Source: Bodo saltans
Lineage: Eukaryota; Euglenozoa; Kinetoplastea; Eubodonida; Bodonidae
Reading direction: 5' to 3'
DNA: 64,000 nucleotides
Assembly (NCBI GenBank): GCA_001460835.1
Contig: CYKH01002252.1
Coordinates: 91,830 to 155,829 of the forward strand
Both the position numbers and the translations under genes were made by a program. Under the pieces are notes generated by a model. It had not been told where the DNA came from. It did not search any database and saw nothing but the letters and a program-made list of their open reading frames with translations. Position 1 is the stretch's first letter. Every line of letters starts with the position of its first letter. Below, one piece after another: positions 11,501-18,998 of the stretch.

Positions 11501-13836
11501 TGCAGTATCCCAAAGTGGCAGAAGATCCATCCACGTTTGAGCCGAGTGTTGTCTATTTCATGCGAAGCACAAAGAAGCAGCGTGGTGCAGATGTTCAAAA
11601 AGAACGCCGCCGCGAGCTTCGTCGTGAGATTGAAGCAAAGAGAGAGCAAGCCCGTCGGATTAAACAAGAAGAACTTGACCGTCGTCGTGAGCAGCGCCGC
11701 ATTGAAGCCGAAGCTGCAGCTCAAGCTGCTGGAGGCAAGAAAGACGCGAAGAAGCCCGTGGGCAAACCTGGTGTCGTCGTTGCGGAAGAGTTTGAGGTCG
11801 ATCCAAAGGACAAATGTGGTATTGTCTCTCCTCCGGGAAGTGACGATGAAGGCCATGGCGAGGATAGCCAGAGCGATGAAGAAGAGGAGCTTCGCCTCGC
11901 CCTGCGCGAGTTGCCCGATGGAGATATCGAGATCGAGTCACGCATTTCGGTCCAAGCTGCGGAGTCCTGTTTCCAACAGGCGGTAGAGCTCACCAGCGAT
12001 GCGACAACGGTTGGCATCGAAGCTAAGCTCGGCATCGCAGTCGCAATGATGAGGAGTTACGAGCTCGGAACCGTTGGCGCAGAGGAGCGCGAGGCACTTC
12101 TTAAGGGGGAACAGCGAGCGGGGTCGCAATGGAGCGCATCGGTTGCCGCGAAGTGGAACAAAGCGGTAGAGGTTGTCATCGAGGATGACACCAACGCAAA
12201 GGGTAAGAAGCAAGCCGACGCAAAGAAGCCTCCTCCAAAGGGCGCGAAGGAGATCGTTCGTCCACTCAGCGCACCGCCCGTCGATCCTAAAGCAGCGGCG
12301 GAGCAAGTGACGATTCGTAACTTCACCAGTCAGCTGGAGTACTGTGTTGCTCAAGCTGCACTGCTTCAGAATCCTGTGTTGCAGCGGAACGCACTGCTTG
12401 CCTACGCCCAGGCGCTTGTTCTTAGTGGCTTACAACAAGCTGCGGGACTTGCCATCGAGTCCGCACAAGCACTCTCCATGCAGACATACCTCGTTGATTT
12501 GTGGGGCAGCGCAACGCATCCCGATACCAATGAAGCGGTTCTCTTCAATGCTGTCAAGGCGACTGAGAGCAATCTTCCCTCAGTGAAGGTATCGCCGTAC
12601 GTCAACGACATGAATAAGTCATCCTCGTCTGCGTCTAAAATGCTGGCCAGGCTGCGTCCATCATCGACGACCGCCATTAGCAGCACAACGCCCACTGAGC
12701 CTGCTGTGTTTTCCCAAGACGTTTGCACCATTACCGCAACTCAACTTGATGAAGAGCGATGGGTTGTGGCGTTCCGTCGTCCCAACGGAATTATCGATGT
12801 GCGGAATGTTCTGTGTCCTTCGGAGCCACTTGCCAACTACTGTCTTGTGTTAGAAGAGCTTGAGGGTGCACGAGCGTCATTGCTGATCCACGATGACAGC
12901 TCCAACCCGCTACAGCTGAAGGAAGCATCTGGCCGTATTCGCGAGCTTTCCGCAGCTGCATTGGGTGCTGTGAATGCCCTTTGGGCTCCGTTCCAGCAGC
13001 TTATCGACGCCATTGGACCGAAATCACACGTTGTCCTTTGTGTCGATCCACTGCTACAACCACTTCCTCTCGAGTGGTGCGAGGGTCTCTCCAAGTTCTT
13101 GTCAGTTCAGCGAGATCTTTCCGTGCAGCAAGTTTCATCGAAGCTCTTGCGACGCACATCGGAACGGTACAGTGGCACAAATGCAGTTCTTATCGTAGAC
13201 CCACGCCGGGAGGTGCAGGGCGCTGTTGCTGCGGCGCTCGGTGATGAGAAGCCAAAGCTCGCCGGATGGCAACTCCTCACTGGCATCATCGATGAGAACA
13301 AGCAGCCTCGTTACCCGGGTGTAGCGCAGGTGCAACGTGCTATCACAAACCCGGCTGTGTCAAATGTGCTTATCAACGGTTGTGGCCGCTTCACGTCGCT
13401 GTTCCCCATACGATCCTTCGCTGGGCTCAGCTTGGAGAACCTTCGCACAATGTTTCTGTTTGACCGAGGTGCCAAGGAAGCAAGCTTCCGTCGTGAGAAC
13501 CAGGCCGACATGATGAAAAGCTCGCAGGAATTGTGGGCTGAGTATTCTTGGAACGCGGCGCTACTTCTGCTTGCTCGTGGCGTGGAATTTGTTGCGGTGA
13601 ATCGTACAACTGTCCCGTCCACCTTCAATGACCAGCTTACCAAGTCAGTCCTTGGGAACATGGAAAAACCTCAAGTCAAGAGCTACGCTGAAGTACTCCT
13701 TCAAACCATGCGCAAGTTCGCTGTGGATGAAGAGACCTCCACAGATCCCAAAGCACCATCGTACGCTGACTGTGTGAGTGTGGGCCTATTTGGACTGAGC
13801 TTCGACGAGGCAGTTGGAGGAAAGCCAACTAAGTAA
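5578..13836 (+). CDS. CFAP46: CFAP46 (TTC40) orthologue, central-pair C1d projection protein
   Basis: A single uninterrupted reading frame encodes 2752 residues, close to the usual CFAP46 length of about 2700. Most of it is TPR-like helical repeat. A segment at about residues 425-560 (WNMSLPLLQ, then a paired helix set ending in EDEALIIIEQAQ) matches the order of conserved blocks known from CFAP46. The C-terminus (about 2480-2600) carries the family PLPLEW and IVDP..E.QG motifs. Known CFAP46 is a component of the C1d projection of the ciliary central apparatus, with CFAP54, CFAP74 and CFAP221, and is needed for normal beating. Oddities are Lys/Gly/Ala-rich low-complexity insertions near residues 300, 600, 740 and 2050-2080, the last embedded in a long basic helix. 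The C-terminal 350 residues resemble a degenerate caspase-like (CHAT) fold. Confidence 0.85.
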   Translation: MAVVTKEITRLLTEASEKRSLPALNEAFHSLTQLAEEKVIMDRGKVMQVSTDLYLFCCEAAISLEQWPVAQHCADRLVEGTTTSKAYQIRTLYCRAAIDVESTRTLRGKELVVRIHACLAKIVSGMKTALQDAVQLSHLVHLGAQHVWNVGRSLFKEGSYHEIVGTFVFTVAALEKIDVQDWQLRILWILRLSTAQAGASKNSEANATLQKAADLTSKYLPNMKLSVFRMQVAMSKVFANPKVKQDAARGILRAIYASNAVFCGLLEGMAAEAELAGAYVDLVPDAAPTSPTVDNSGKAKASAPPPKKDADKGGAAIVSAEDAALREEVLAELGLALALAGDVERASDCAKAAIQSRSLKSRVYGEYTASLVKAIRCGGMAVQQEGNANNLTSAMIADLSAAIRDVDRTIESAQRVSDSSDRNHLVQYGCVLVWNMSLPLLQSSTKGQIARCLQNAAKHLDDIQSNMLTLRALLLYEAALTDVESDFLNKATIKVDKALGTDYHADPEDQKVYSLLKPLDRFLVWLKRKLDVRSNLYGKPDNAEDEALIIIEQAQGAPLGNRLSMLTRVIGILQNSEPAADYYVDASIPKVEDTVNKKDPKKGGGGGAAKKGGKGADDADDGAAMKYDPVVEGCRNHLRVRSSLWHMLLTSAWAERSPMMISIVKQAVAALTSRAWVRKGDRDMKQMQADAYFTLADAISVELAQQELFVAQRLFFAADDASDDDDDEEKNEESADTAGKGGKSAANGANAKKSGKRPPGSLPVFVGDEIVLAKRIDELTQVVNTAEGVVIHSLVESAKIGAELVQLGYEDHWISANAASILWNLHARAFRESRDFLAPLSGFEQIYQTLLTIQLDPKKETELIRDTALSYVTGLVQSYVKDKLAADPANAKLSSTALGVQAAKVDIATFKVEAGNAKLVKAWEVCDKMISMLPTPLDAKSFLFFSASIQRLLGKPMEQRAHPQQRLFSIIEQLKQPAANPEEKRTLLNNTGMDLLQQDANIELCARLAGASLAMAGNDRVTVRIAAIGQQLYQEGRLGWRQNDMSATTNTTGKDAKGKAAASPKPTNNDTPTTPAAGGDSPSPPPTPENWHWLALLLQYQGIALSRLVNPVLQEKPVQWDIRQRALVSLTNSAMAAVQGLPEYRSESIRKVLQLYRANCQEFVGDSLARSYLLTSLRQLLSEKILRHATLTTVASSPTVAADVDVVQELAVILLLCLRDAEEDEEGLQTLKLMMKFLPASHHRPFWGFDIQFRCAAGLPTSQTLLRVKEYAPEIQAQVWIVFAKYAKTIEDQRFAMQSAVDVLAEKPVEQAAHMLLFAQWILQTNYPVTIDVLVDLIMSAVDLVGQSVDTEADEEMYASDMASSAGGTVKGLSRHGSLSGARSMAATKTMGTRSVAASVHGGATTRGGKRVEKKPTLRALKVALEAYYILARISGHGPVADSSIAGVSFGSNMVNARSALAMVVHYVMRILSVTIGVTNAYNHRKRAKFVKAQRIAAANGTAPPADSDPNSVPKDFDIPSSVHGWAGFLMSQDVIQTLKEMKNPSAVGPHSIGNVYTFISVLQDVVAMLTREGMELQAHPVLQLMLMSIEVCMPAGQPMAKSAKDVVQAQMFLTACGGVGSLAVVHRITDPYLPQNDILALREDARIVTERARHVGDDAVSQEGASAQPTVKVVETNISTTLHKYWGALARSMLLEGRVVAAATLSNEALFHAEAHRDRSGQALCKWTLAQVTFLEGQLDAALDQVRAVQSTYINDMCAHMYIELKLFELEILIALGKIEESFVTAKATKALLEQQISQSEGLAKDIASRVVPELLTLFLMRFSAMVIKKLQLPSIVNSANPSLALYRGELADLIRASIEYAKDDVSMQSQYYIFQVELSKLEADMFPVDPSRRLLSKKKRLCNEARWLAQAISAAKEQLTYGIETESQTIALLPSPVSSASQMLCALGQNILERVELNQKLLKVFRGSDYTTLQYPKVAEDPSTFEPSVVYFMRSTKKQRGADVQKERRRELRREIEAKREQARRIKQEELDRRREQRRIEAEAAAQAAGGKKDAKKPVGKPGVVVAEEFEVDPKDKCGIVSPPGSDDEGHGEDSQSDEEEELRLALRELPDGDIEIESRISVQAAESCFQQAVELTSDATTVGIEAKLGIAVAMMRSYELGTVGAEEREALLKGEQRAGSQWSASVAAKWNKAVEVVIEDDTNAKGKKQADAKKPPPKGAKEIVRPLSAPPVDPKAAAEQVTIRNFTSQLEYCVAQAALLQNPVLQRNALLAYAQALVLSGLQQAAGLAIESAQALSMQTYLVDLWGSATHPDTNEAVLFNAVKATESNLPSVKVSPYVNDMNKSSSSASKMLARLRPSSTTAISSTTPTEPAVFSQDVCTITATQLDEERWVVAFRRPNGIIDVRNVLCPSEPLANYCLVLEELEGARASLLIHDDSSNPLQLKEASGRIRELSAAALGAVNALWAPFQQLIDAIGPKSHVVLCVDPLLQPLPLEWCEGLSKFLSVQRDLSVQQVSSKLLRRTSERYSGTNAVLIVDPRREVQGAVAAALGDEKPKLAGWQLLTGIIDENKQPRYPGVAQVQRAITNPAVSNVLINGCGRFTSLFPIRSFAGLSLENLRTMFLFDRGAKEASFRRENQADMMKSSQELWAEYSWNAALLLLARGVEFVAVNRTTVPSTFNDQLTKSVLGNMEKPQVKSYAEVLLQTMRKFAVDEETSTDPKAPSYADCVSVGLFGLSFDEAVGGKPTK

Positions 13837-14125
13837 ACCGACGCACGGGCTGGCTGAGCAGCATTCCATCTTTTTTTTTCGTATTTCTCCTCTCTTCCTG
13901 CTTTGTTTCGACGAGTAGGTGTTATGTCCATAGTCCGTCAATCTTAGAAACCGTTTGTTTGATGTGTACGAAGCCACTTGAAAACGCCAAACGTAAGGTG
14001 CAGTTAATTTTATCTCTTTTTTTCTTTCGATTGCCATCTGTTTGATTAAGTTTTTTTGTTGTCGTTTCGTAAACTTAGCAGAGGCAGCGTTTCCCATCTG
14101 AAATACACACCTTCCGCGCGGTGTG

Positions 14126-14758
14126 ATGGCGTCAAGATCTGTCTCGCTCCACCTGGTGCGACCCTCGTCATTGTCAGTCGTCGTCGTTCTCATCATCTTG
14201 TCGCTCTGCTCGCAGCCGGCACTTGCCGATAGTATCTTTGCTGACGCGTTGGAGATTCTCGTGAATCCCTTGCAATCCAGCGTCATTTTTCTTTGCATCA
14301 TCGTCTCCTCTGTCGCACTAGAATTCATCGTTGGTAAGGTTGATTTCATGACCAACAAATATCTCAAAGTGGCCTTGTCCCTGTTCATGGAAGAGGTCAT
14401 GGTGATAGGGTTCGTAGAGGTGTGCTTGCTCACAGTAAGGTCAGCGATTTCCAACATCGGTGAAACAATGGAGCTGGAGTTCAACGTCGTTGCGTTGACG
14501 CTTGTCTTCATGGCACTTTTATTTGGTATCATCAGTAGTGCTCTCGCAGTAAAGCTGCAATCCAAAGGCCGAGATTGGAGGAACTTTGAATGGGGTCGGT
14601 TGGAGGCAGATGCTCAGCACAGCACCGTAGAGGGGCTCTTCAACGGTGTCGATCTCTCATTGTCGGCACGAATCAACTCATTTGGGAAGTGCAATCGTTT
14701 ATTGTTCTGGTGGGATATGGAACAGCCACTGCGTCGGCCATTCTCGCATTCATCGTGA
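14126..14758 (+). CDS. N-terminal part of a frameshifted seven-TM (MLO-like) membrane protein
   Basis: This is the 5' half of one gene broken by a frameshift near 14660-14690. It encodes a probable signal peptide (residues about 12-34, ending SQPALAD) and three strong transmembrane segments (about 45-67, 82-104, 120-143). The first two carry a pattern like the N-terminus of MLO proteins: LEF..GK, then a long loop into EEVMVIGFVEVCLLTV. After residue about 180 the reading becomes unnatural and stops at 14758, while the next frame continues with further transmembrane segments. MLO proteins are known seven-TM, calcium-linked membrane proteins of plants and protists. The resemblance here is distant. 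I start it at ATG 14126; the codon before it, in frame, is GTG. Confidence 0.55.
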   Translation: MASRSVSLHLVRPSSLSVVVVLIILSLCSQPALADSIFADALEILVNPLQSSVIFLCIIVSSVALEFIVGKVDFMTNKYLKVALSLFMEEVMVIGFVEVCLLTVRSAISNIGETMELEFNVVALTLVFMALLFGIISSALAVKLQSKGRDWRNFEWGRLEADAQHSTVEGLFNGVDLSLSARINSFGKCNRLLFWWDMEQPLRRPFSHSS

Positions 14759-15510
14759 GTCGCCGCCTGAAGCGATTCTTAAAAGAAGCCATCACTGCCC
14801 ATCAAGCAGTGGATGCAGTTGTCGATGCTCGTGTGACACAACTCCCAGCGGACGGTGCGTTGGCATTTAACAGCTTCGGCGCAACACTTCAGCTGTACAA
14901 GGTGTTTCATCTCATCATGATGTGGTACCTCGCCATGTATGTTGTGGTAGAAGCGAAGCTTAGCTACGATGGGCATGGGTGGTATTGCATTTTGGTGGCA
15001 GTGGAGGCACTCATTCCTGTCGTGGTGTTTTATGTGCGATACCCCACCTCCGTGTTTGTGCCGCTGATTGCAGTTGCTCTTGGGCGCCACGTCAACGAAG
15101 ACGCGATTGAGGGTTTGAAGAAGGGATGTAACTTAGATGACTCATCCTCGGAAGACGACGATATTGACGAAGATGAACGATGCGAGAAGATTGCGGCGGC
15201 AGCAGGCGCGACTCAGCGCATGGATGCAGTGCGCATGGGTCCAGCTGTGAGTCGTCCACTCCCCTCGTCATCCATGGCAACTGCAATTAATCAGCAAGGG
15301 GGCACCATCAGACTTCGGCACGACGACGATGACGAACGAATACCTTGTGATGATGAGGTAGACGACGACTTCGGCACCTTCCACGACGGTGTCCCGGAAG
15401 ACCAAGCCCCGCCGCCTGGAGAGCCTCCTAGAGTCATGGGAGTGCCGCCCACCAACGCCATGCAGAAAAGGAAATGGAACGTGAAGACGTTAGAGCCAGT
15501 ATTCCTTTAG
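14590..15510 (+). CDS. C-terminal part of the frameshifted seven-TM (MLO-like) membrane protein
   Basis: This is the 3' half of the same gene, in the -1 frame relative to the 5' half. Natural-looking protein begins near 14670 (IWEVQSFIVLVGYG). The 80 bases after the ATG at 14590 merely overlap the other half out of frame. It adds about four hydrophobic segments (around 14690-14755, 14900-14965, 14985-15045 and 15045-15090), giving about seven in total. A long cytoplasm-like acidic tail follows, with runs of D and E and a Pro-rich end. The tail sits where MLO proteins carry their calmodulin-binding region, but no such site is evident. Loss of one base, real or in sequencing, explains the break. 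Confidence 0.55.
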   Translation: MGSVGGRCSAQHRRGALQRCRSLIVGTNQLIWEVQSFIVLVGYGTATASAILAFIVSRRLKRFLKEAITAHQAVDAVVDARVTQLPADGALAFNSFGATLQLYKVFHLIMMWYLAMYVVVEAKLSYDGHGWYCILVAVEALIPVVVFYVRYPTSVFVPLIAVALGRHVNEDAIEGLKKGCNLDDSSSEDDDIDEDERCEKIAAAAGATQRMDAVRMGPAVSRPLPSSSMATAINQQGGTIRLRHDDDDERIPCDDEVDDDFGTFHDGVPEDQAPPPGEPPRVMGVPPTNAMQKRKWNVKTLEPVFL

Positions 15511-15863
15511 AACTTGCAGAAAGGAGGTCAAAAAAGGAAGAGGATTAGGAAGATATTGAGTACACTCCAGTTAACGACAATCAGACTGATTGTCGTTTTT
15601 GTTCACTATCCCCCGCAAAGCAACACAATGATGAGATTGGCGTTTCCCTTAACGCCGTCATCACAAATGTTTTTCCTCTTTTATTTGTTTGATTGCTTGC
15701 TTCAGTATATCGGGACTACACATTGATCTTTTGAAAAAAAAAAGTGCAAAAAAAAAAGCGGAGACGCGAACATAAAAAAAAAGAGTTTCTTGTCGCAGAT
15801 GCCGAACGTCTTTTTGCTCAAGGAGGAAAAGTCAAAAACCTTTCCTTTTGGGGCTACAAAATC
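15511..15863 (+). other. Spacer with poly-A runs, hairpin and probable missing start of the sorting nexin
   Basis: This spacer holds a perfect hairpin at 15573-15597. It also holds A-homopolymers of 8-11 bases at about 15734-15781. Frame 0 is open from about 15730 and encodes recognisable PX-domain sequence from about 15783, before any ATG, so the annotated start of the next gene is probably too late. Confidence 0.5.
15573..15597 (+). other. Perfect 11-bp hairpin with 3-nt loop followed by a T-run
   Basis: The arms 15573-15583 and 15587-15597 are exact reverse complements around the loop GAC, and the right arm runs into further Ts. The hairpin lies 60 bases after the stop of the MLO-like gene, in its 3' untranslated region. 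In bacteria this would be called a terminator. In a kinetoplastid cluster a 3'UTR stability or processing element is more plausible. The function is unknown. Confidence 0.5.
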
Positions 15864-17666
15864 ATGACCAGGAGCACCCTGGCGTCATTCCAAGTGCCTC
15901 CGTTGTTCCCTCGAGTTGTGTCAACACCCCCCACGAACACCATCTCTGGGGAAGGCTACGTCGATTATTGCACGTGGCATCGCTACTCTGATTTTGAATG
16001 GTTCATTGCGCAGCTCACTCATCACTTCCCCGGCTACGTGTTCCCGCCAATCCCTGACAAGGACTCTGACGGAACACGAGACAAGCTGTCTGATTTATTC
16101 GCGAGAGCTGACAGCAGCGAGCACAGTCGAGATAATGATTTAGTGCAAAAACGTATTCGCCACTTGCAATTATTCTTCGACGTGCTACAGCAGCTCACCA
16201 TCACGCACGAGTCCGAGATTGTGAAGGCGTTTACAACAATGGAGGAGCCTGAGTGGCTTGCCTACAAGGAGCGAGTCACCGCTGCACAAAAAGGGAAGGG
16301 TTGGGAGGCGTTGAAGAGCAAAGGGCTTGGCTTCATTAGCCGCATCGGTTCGATCGGAGACAAGAAGCCTGTTGCGTTCCCTGATGGTCACCCTATCGCC
16401 AACATCAAAGCAAAGATGCTTGAAGAGGGCAACTCCCTTCGTGCTGCAGCAATGCACATGTTGTATCTCAAGAAGTACGGCCACTACTCCCCTGATCTGG
16501 AAACGGAGGCTGGAGACGACGCTGCGAAGAAGGTCAACACCGATGGCACCACAACTGTTCAAGTGTTGCCGCAAACCCTCGTCTACAACGGTCACTTCGT
16601 CTCTGAAGTCAACGATCGAGTGAAGCAGGGCGTCGTGCGTCACGTGGAGGGGTCGTCCGCATGGGTGGATTGGGGGAATGGGACGCCTCTATCTAGAATC
16701 CCCGTCTCCCAGCTGTGCTACCCTCCCTCTGGCGTCTCAGATCCGGCCATGTTCGCCGCACGTGAGCTTGCGTCGCAAGTGGATTCCTTCTGTACGTACC
16801 TCAGCATGCGCCCAGAGGCGCGTCAATTAGAACGCCTTACCGATTTATTGTACTTCTGGGCGAAGCATTGCCTGCAAGCCGTTGTGTACATCGATAGCCT
16901 TCAAGAGGCGCTGGAGGAGCTTACCATTGCAGAGAAAGACCTTTCAAAGATGAAAGAGAGCGCAGACAAAGTTGCTGCTGCAGCCCGCACAGCATCCCTT
17001 CGGCAGCGGTACGAATCTGGTGTGAGTGTCCTTCAAGAAACGGGATATCCCTTCCTTCGTCAGCACCTCAAGAAAGCTCTTCTAGACACTACTCACTTGT
17101 TTGGTGGACTCTCAGTGTCATTCCTTTGCGACGATGAATGGGAAACGCGTCTCCAACGCGCTGATGTAGCCCTGCCACTGTTGTTTGAACCACCACAAGA
17201 AGTGGTGGATACGTTAACACAAGAGGCGAAGGCAAGTCAATATCTGGATCCATTGCCTCAATCGCAGCAACAACAGCAATACTCCACGACGTGGGTTGCA
17301 CAGCCTCCGCCGCAAGCTGCCCCACCTCAGCCTGTCTACCAGCAACAACAACAGCAGCCTGATTATCAGCAACAACAGCGGTACCCTCCCTCACCAGTCA
17401 CACCGCCATCGCCGACTCCATCGCCAGTTGTTGTGCGACACCAGGACCCAACGCCACTGCTCTCTGCATCAGCGCCACCAGAGGACGACATTCCCCCGCC
17501 ACTGCCTCCCTCACAAGCCCCACCAGCTACAGCACAGCAGCAACCGCAAAGCGCCGGTGTTGAGCATGATTGGGAGATCACGAAGCCTCGTACCCGCTCT
17601 TGGGAACCTGAGCAGGAAACAACAACTCTAGAACCACCACCGCCTCCTCCGTCACACGAAGCGTAA
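15864..17666 (+). CDS. PX-domain sorting nexin with BAR-like helical region
   Basis: The first ATG gives 600 residues. The PX domain spans the start to about residue 130. It includes the HRYSDFEWF motif, in which the arginine contacts PI3P in known PX domains, the PPIPDKD proline loop, and the R.LQ.FF..L helix. Homology appears to extend about 25 codons upstream of this ATG (open from about 15783), so the real start is probably missing or hidden by a homopolymer error. A short beta-rich stretch at about residues 240-290 (VV..VEGS.AWVDWGNG) resembles a Tudor/SH3-like barrel. Residues about 300-460 are long helices typical of the BAR dimer of SNX-BAR proteins. The C-terminus is Gln/Pro-rich and disordered. 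The likely role is endosomal sorting. Confidence 0.8.
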   Translation: MTRSTLASFQVPPLFPRVVSTPPTNTISGEGYVDYCTWHRYSDFEWFIAQLTHHFPGYVFPPIPDKDSDGTRDKLSDLFARADSSEHSRDNDLVQKRIRHLQLFFDVLQQLTITHESEIVKAFTTMEEPEWLAYKERVTAAQKGKGWEALKSKGLGFISRIGSIGDKKPVAFPDGHPIANIKAKMLEEGNSLRAAAMHMLYLKKYGHYSPDLETEAGDDAAKKVNTDGTTTVQVLPQTLVYNGHFVSEVNDRVKQGVVRHVEGSSAWVDWGNGTPLSRIPVSQLCYPPSGVSDPAMFAARELASQVDSFCTYLSMRPEARQLERLTDLLYFWAKHCLQAVVYIDSLQEALEELTIAEKDLSKMKESADKVAAAARTASLRQRYESGVSVLQETGYPFLRQHLKKALLDTTHLFGGLSVSFLCDDEWETRLQRADVALPLLFEPPQEVVDTLTQEAKASQYLDPLPQSQQQQQYSTTWVAQPPPQAAPPQPVYQQQQQQPDYQQQQRYPPSPVTPPSPTPSPVVVRHQDPTPLLSASAPPEDDIPPPLPPSQAPPATAQQQPQSAGVEHDWEITKPRTRSWEPEQETTTLEPPPPPPSHEA

Positions 17667-17951
17667 CACCCGTTGACTACCTGCGATACACTCTATTGAG
17701 GAATTAGTCGATCGGAGAAGAAACAAACGAGATCAGCCAAGAAGGAGATTACGACCAAAATTTGATTGACGCTCATTTCAATCAAGTATCACATCATCGT
17801 TGCTGCTGTATTTGCAAAACGCCAAACTCGAAACTGAGGACGGAATTATTGGAAGTGCAGCATTATTATTTTCAACGTAACGATCCACCTTGATTCACTA
17901 CCAGTCTGTTGACGATTTCACAAAGAACACAAAAAGAGAGAACACAATTCA

Positions 17952-18998
17952 ATGAACTTCGTCAAGGAATTCCTCAAGCGCCCTGCTGGTAGCGCAGCAC
18001 CTCGCCTAAACCTTGATGGCATTGTCTCCCAACGTCTTCCGTATCACATGTCGTCCATCAGATGGCATGGTGACAGTCGACCATCGTGTGCAGTGATTGC
18101 CGTGCACGATGTGTTTTCCACGGGCAAGTCGTGGAGCCCATTCATTCGGTCATTGTCACAGCTGCCGGTCAGGTCGTCGGAACAGCAGCACAACAGCCTA
18201 GCGCATCCCAACAACAACGAAGTCCTCACGACTACCACCCCGGCGGACGTGTATGCAGTGGATCTGCGCATGCACGGCAAAGCCACCGCACTGACTGCTG
18301 ACTTAGAGCAATCATTCTTGTTGCAGTGTGCTGCTGATATTACCGCGTTTCGAGCAGCATACGTCCCTCGAGGCACAAAGCTGCACCTCGTTGGAATGGG
18401 AGTTGGTGCGCAGGTGTGTGCCCTCGCTTCCCTAGCAATGCCTACAGATGTGAACAGCCTCACCATGCTCATGCCCTCTGGTGACTCTGCCGTGACAAGC
18501 TCCTCCTGCACACTGGACTCTGTGAAGGAGCGCCTTCAGACACTGAGTGACGTGATGGGGGAAGCGACCAACTGGGAAGAGCTTCAACAACTGCTGAAGA
18601 AGCGAATCCCCAATGAATGGGAGCGCATGCTGCTCCTCCAGCATGTTGTGACGCGGACTTCTGCTAACGATCCGTCAAGCCCGTTATTCACTTGCCAGTC
18701 ACGCGCTGGAGAGCTGGTAAATGATGGTTACGACTTGGCGTGGCCAACCGCCAAACTTGTGGCGCCGGAGGGTGAAGCGACCCCAGTGTACAGTGGCAAG
18801 GCAACGCTGCTGCATCATGGTCTCAGCCAGTGTGTAAGCGATGCCTTGAAAGTGAATTTTCCCACGTTGGAAGCGCATTCGGTACCCAGCTTTGGGTTCC
18901 TTAGCAACGGCACTGCGGACGTTGACTTAGCCGCTCGTATTGGCGAGGCCATGTCGCTTGTGACCGTAGCAGAGCAGCCTGCCTTAGGACTGCCCTAA
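17952..18998 (+). CDS. Alpha/beta-hydrolase-fold protein, probably catalytically dead
   Basis: This 348-residue protein follows the ABHD10/ABHD11-type order. There is a first strand with the oxyanion-loop region AVHDVFSTGKSW, then DVYAVDLRMHGKA, then the strand-nucleophile elbow LHLVGMGVGA. In active members that elbow reads GHSMGG, with the serine as nucleophile. Here the serine position is glycine. The usual acid region and the C-terminal catalytic histidine (GH near the last strand) are also not evident; FGFLSNGTADVD stands there instead. It is therefore probably a pseudo-hydrolase. The basic N-terminus (NFVKEFLKRP) could be a mitochondrial signal. The cap region is helical. The fold assignment is fairly secure; the role is unknown. 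Confidence 0.65.
   Translation: MNFVKEFLKRPAGSAAPRLNLDGIVSQRLPYHMSSIRWHGDSRPSCAVIAVHDVFSTGKSWSPFIRSLSQLPVRSSEQQHNSLAHPNNNEVLTTTTPADVYAVDLRMHGKATALTADLEQSFLLQCAADITAFRAAYVPRGTKLHLVGMGVGAQVCALASLAMPTDVNSLTMLMPSGDSAVTSSSCTLDSVKERLQTLSDVMGEATNWEELQQLLKKRIPNEWERMLLLQHVVTRTSANDPSSPLFTCQSRAGELVNDGYDLAWPTAKLVAPEGEATPVYSGKATLLHHGLSQCVSDALKVNFPTLEAHSVPSFGFLSNGTADVDLAARIGEAMSLVTVAEQPALGLP

Noticed and set aside
5725-13300. Many antisense and alternative-frame open stretches across CFAP46
   Set aside because: They have unnatural composition, overlap a single 2752-codon frame with clear homology, and lack pyrimidine-tract/AG leaders. They are shadows of the real gene.
14660-14690. Programmed -1 ribosomal frameshift in the MLO-like gene
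   Set aside because: No X XXY YYZ slippery heptamer fits the zero frame at the switch and no obvious downstream pseudoknot is visible; a one-base indel is more likely.
15573-15597. Rho-independent bacterial terminator
   Set aside because: Everything else in the window is eukaryotic (kinesins, EMC1, GRIP, RPA), so the hairpin is not interpreted as a bacterial terminator.
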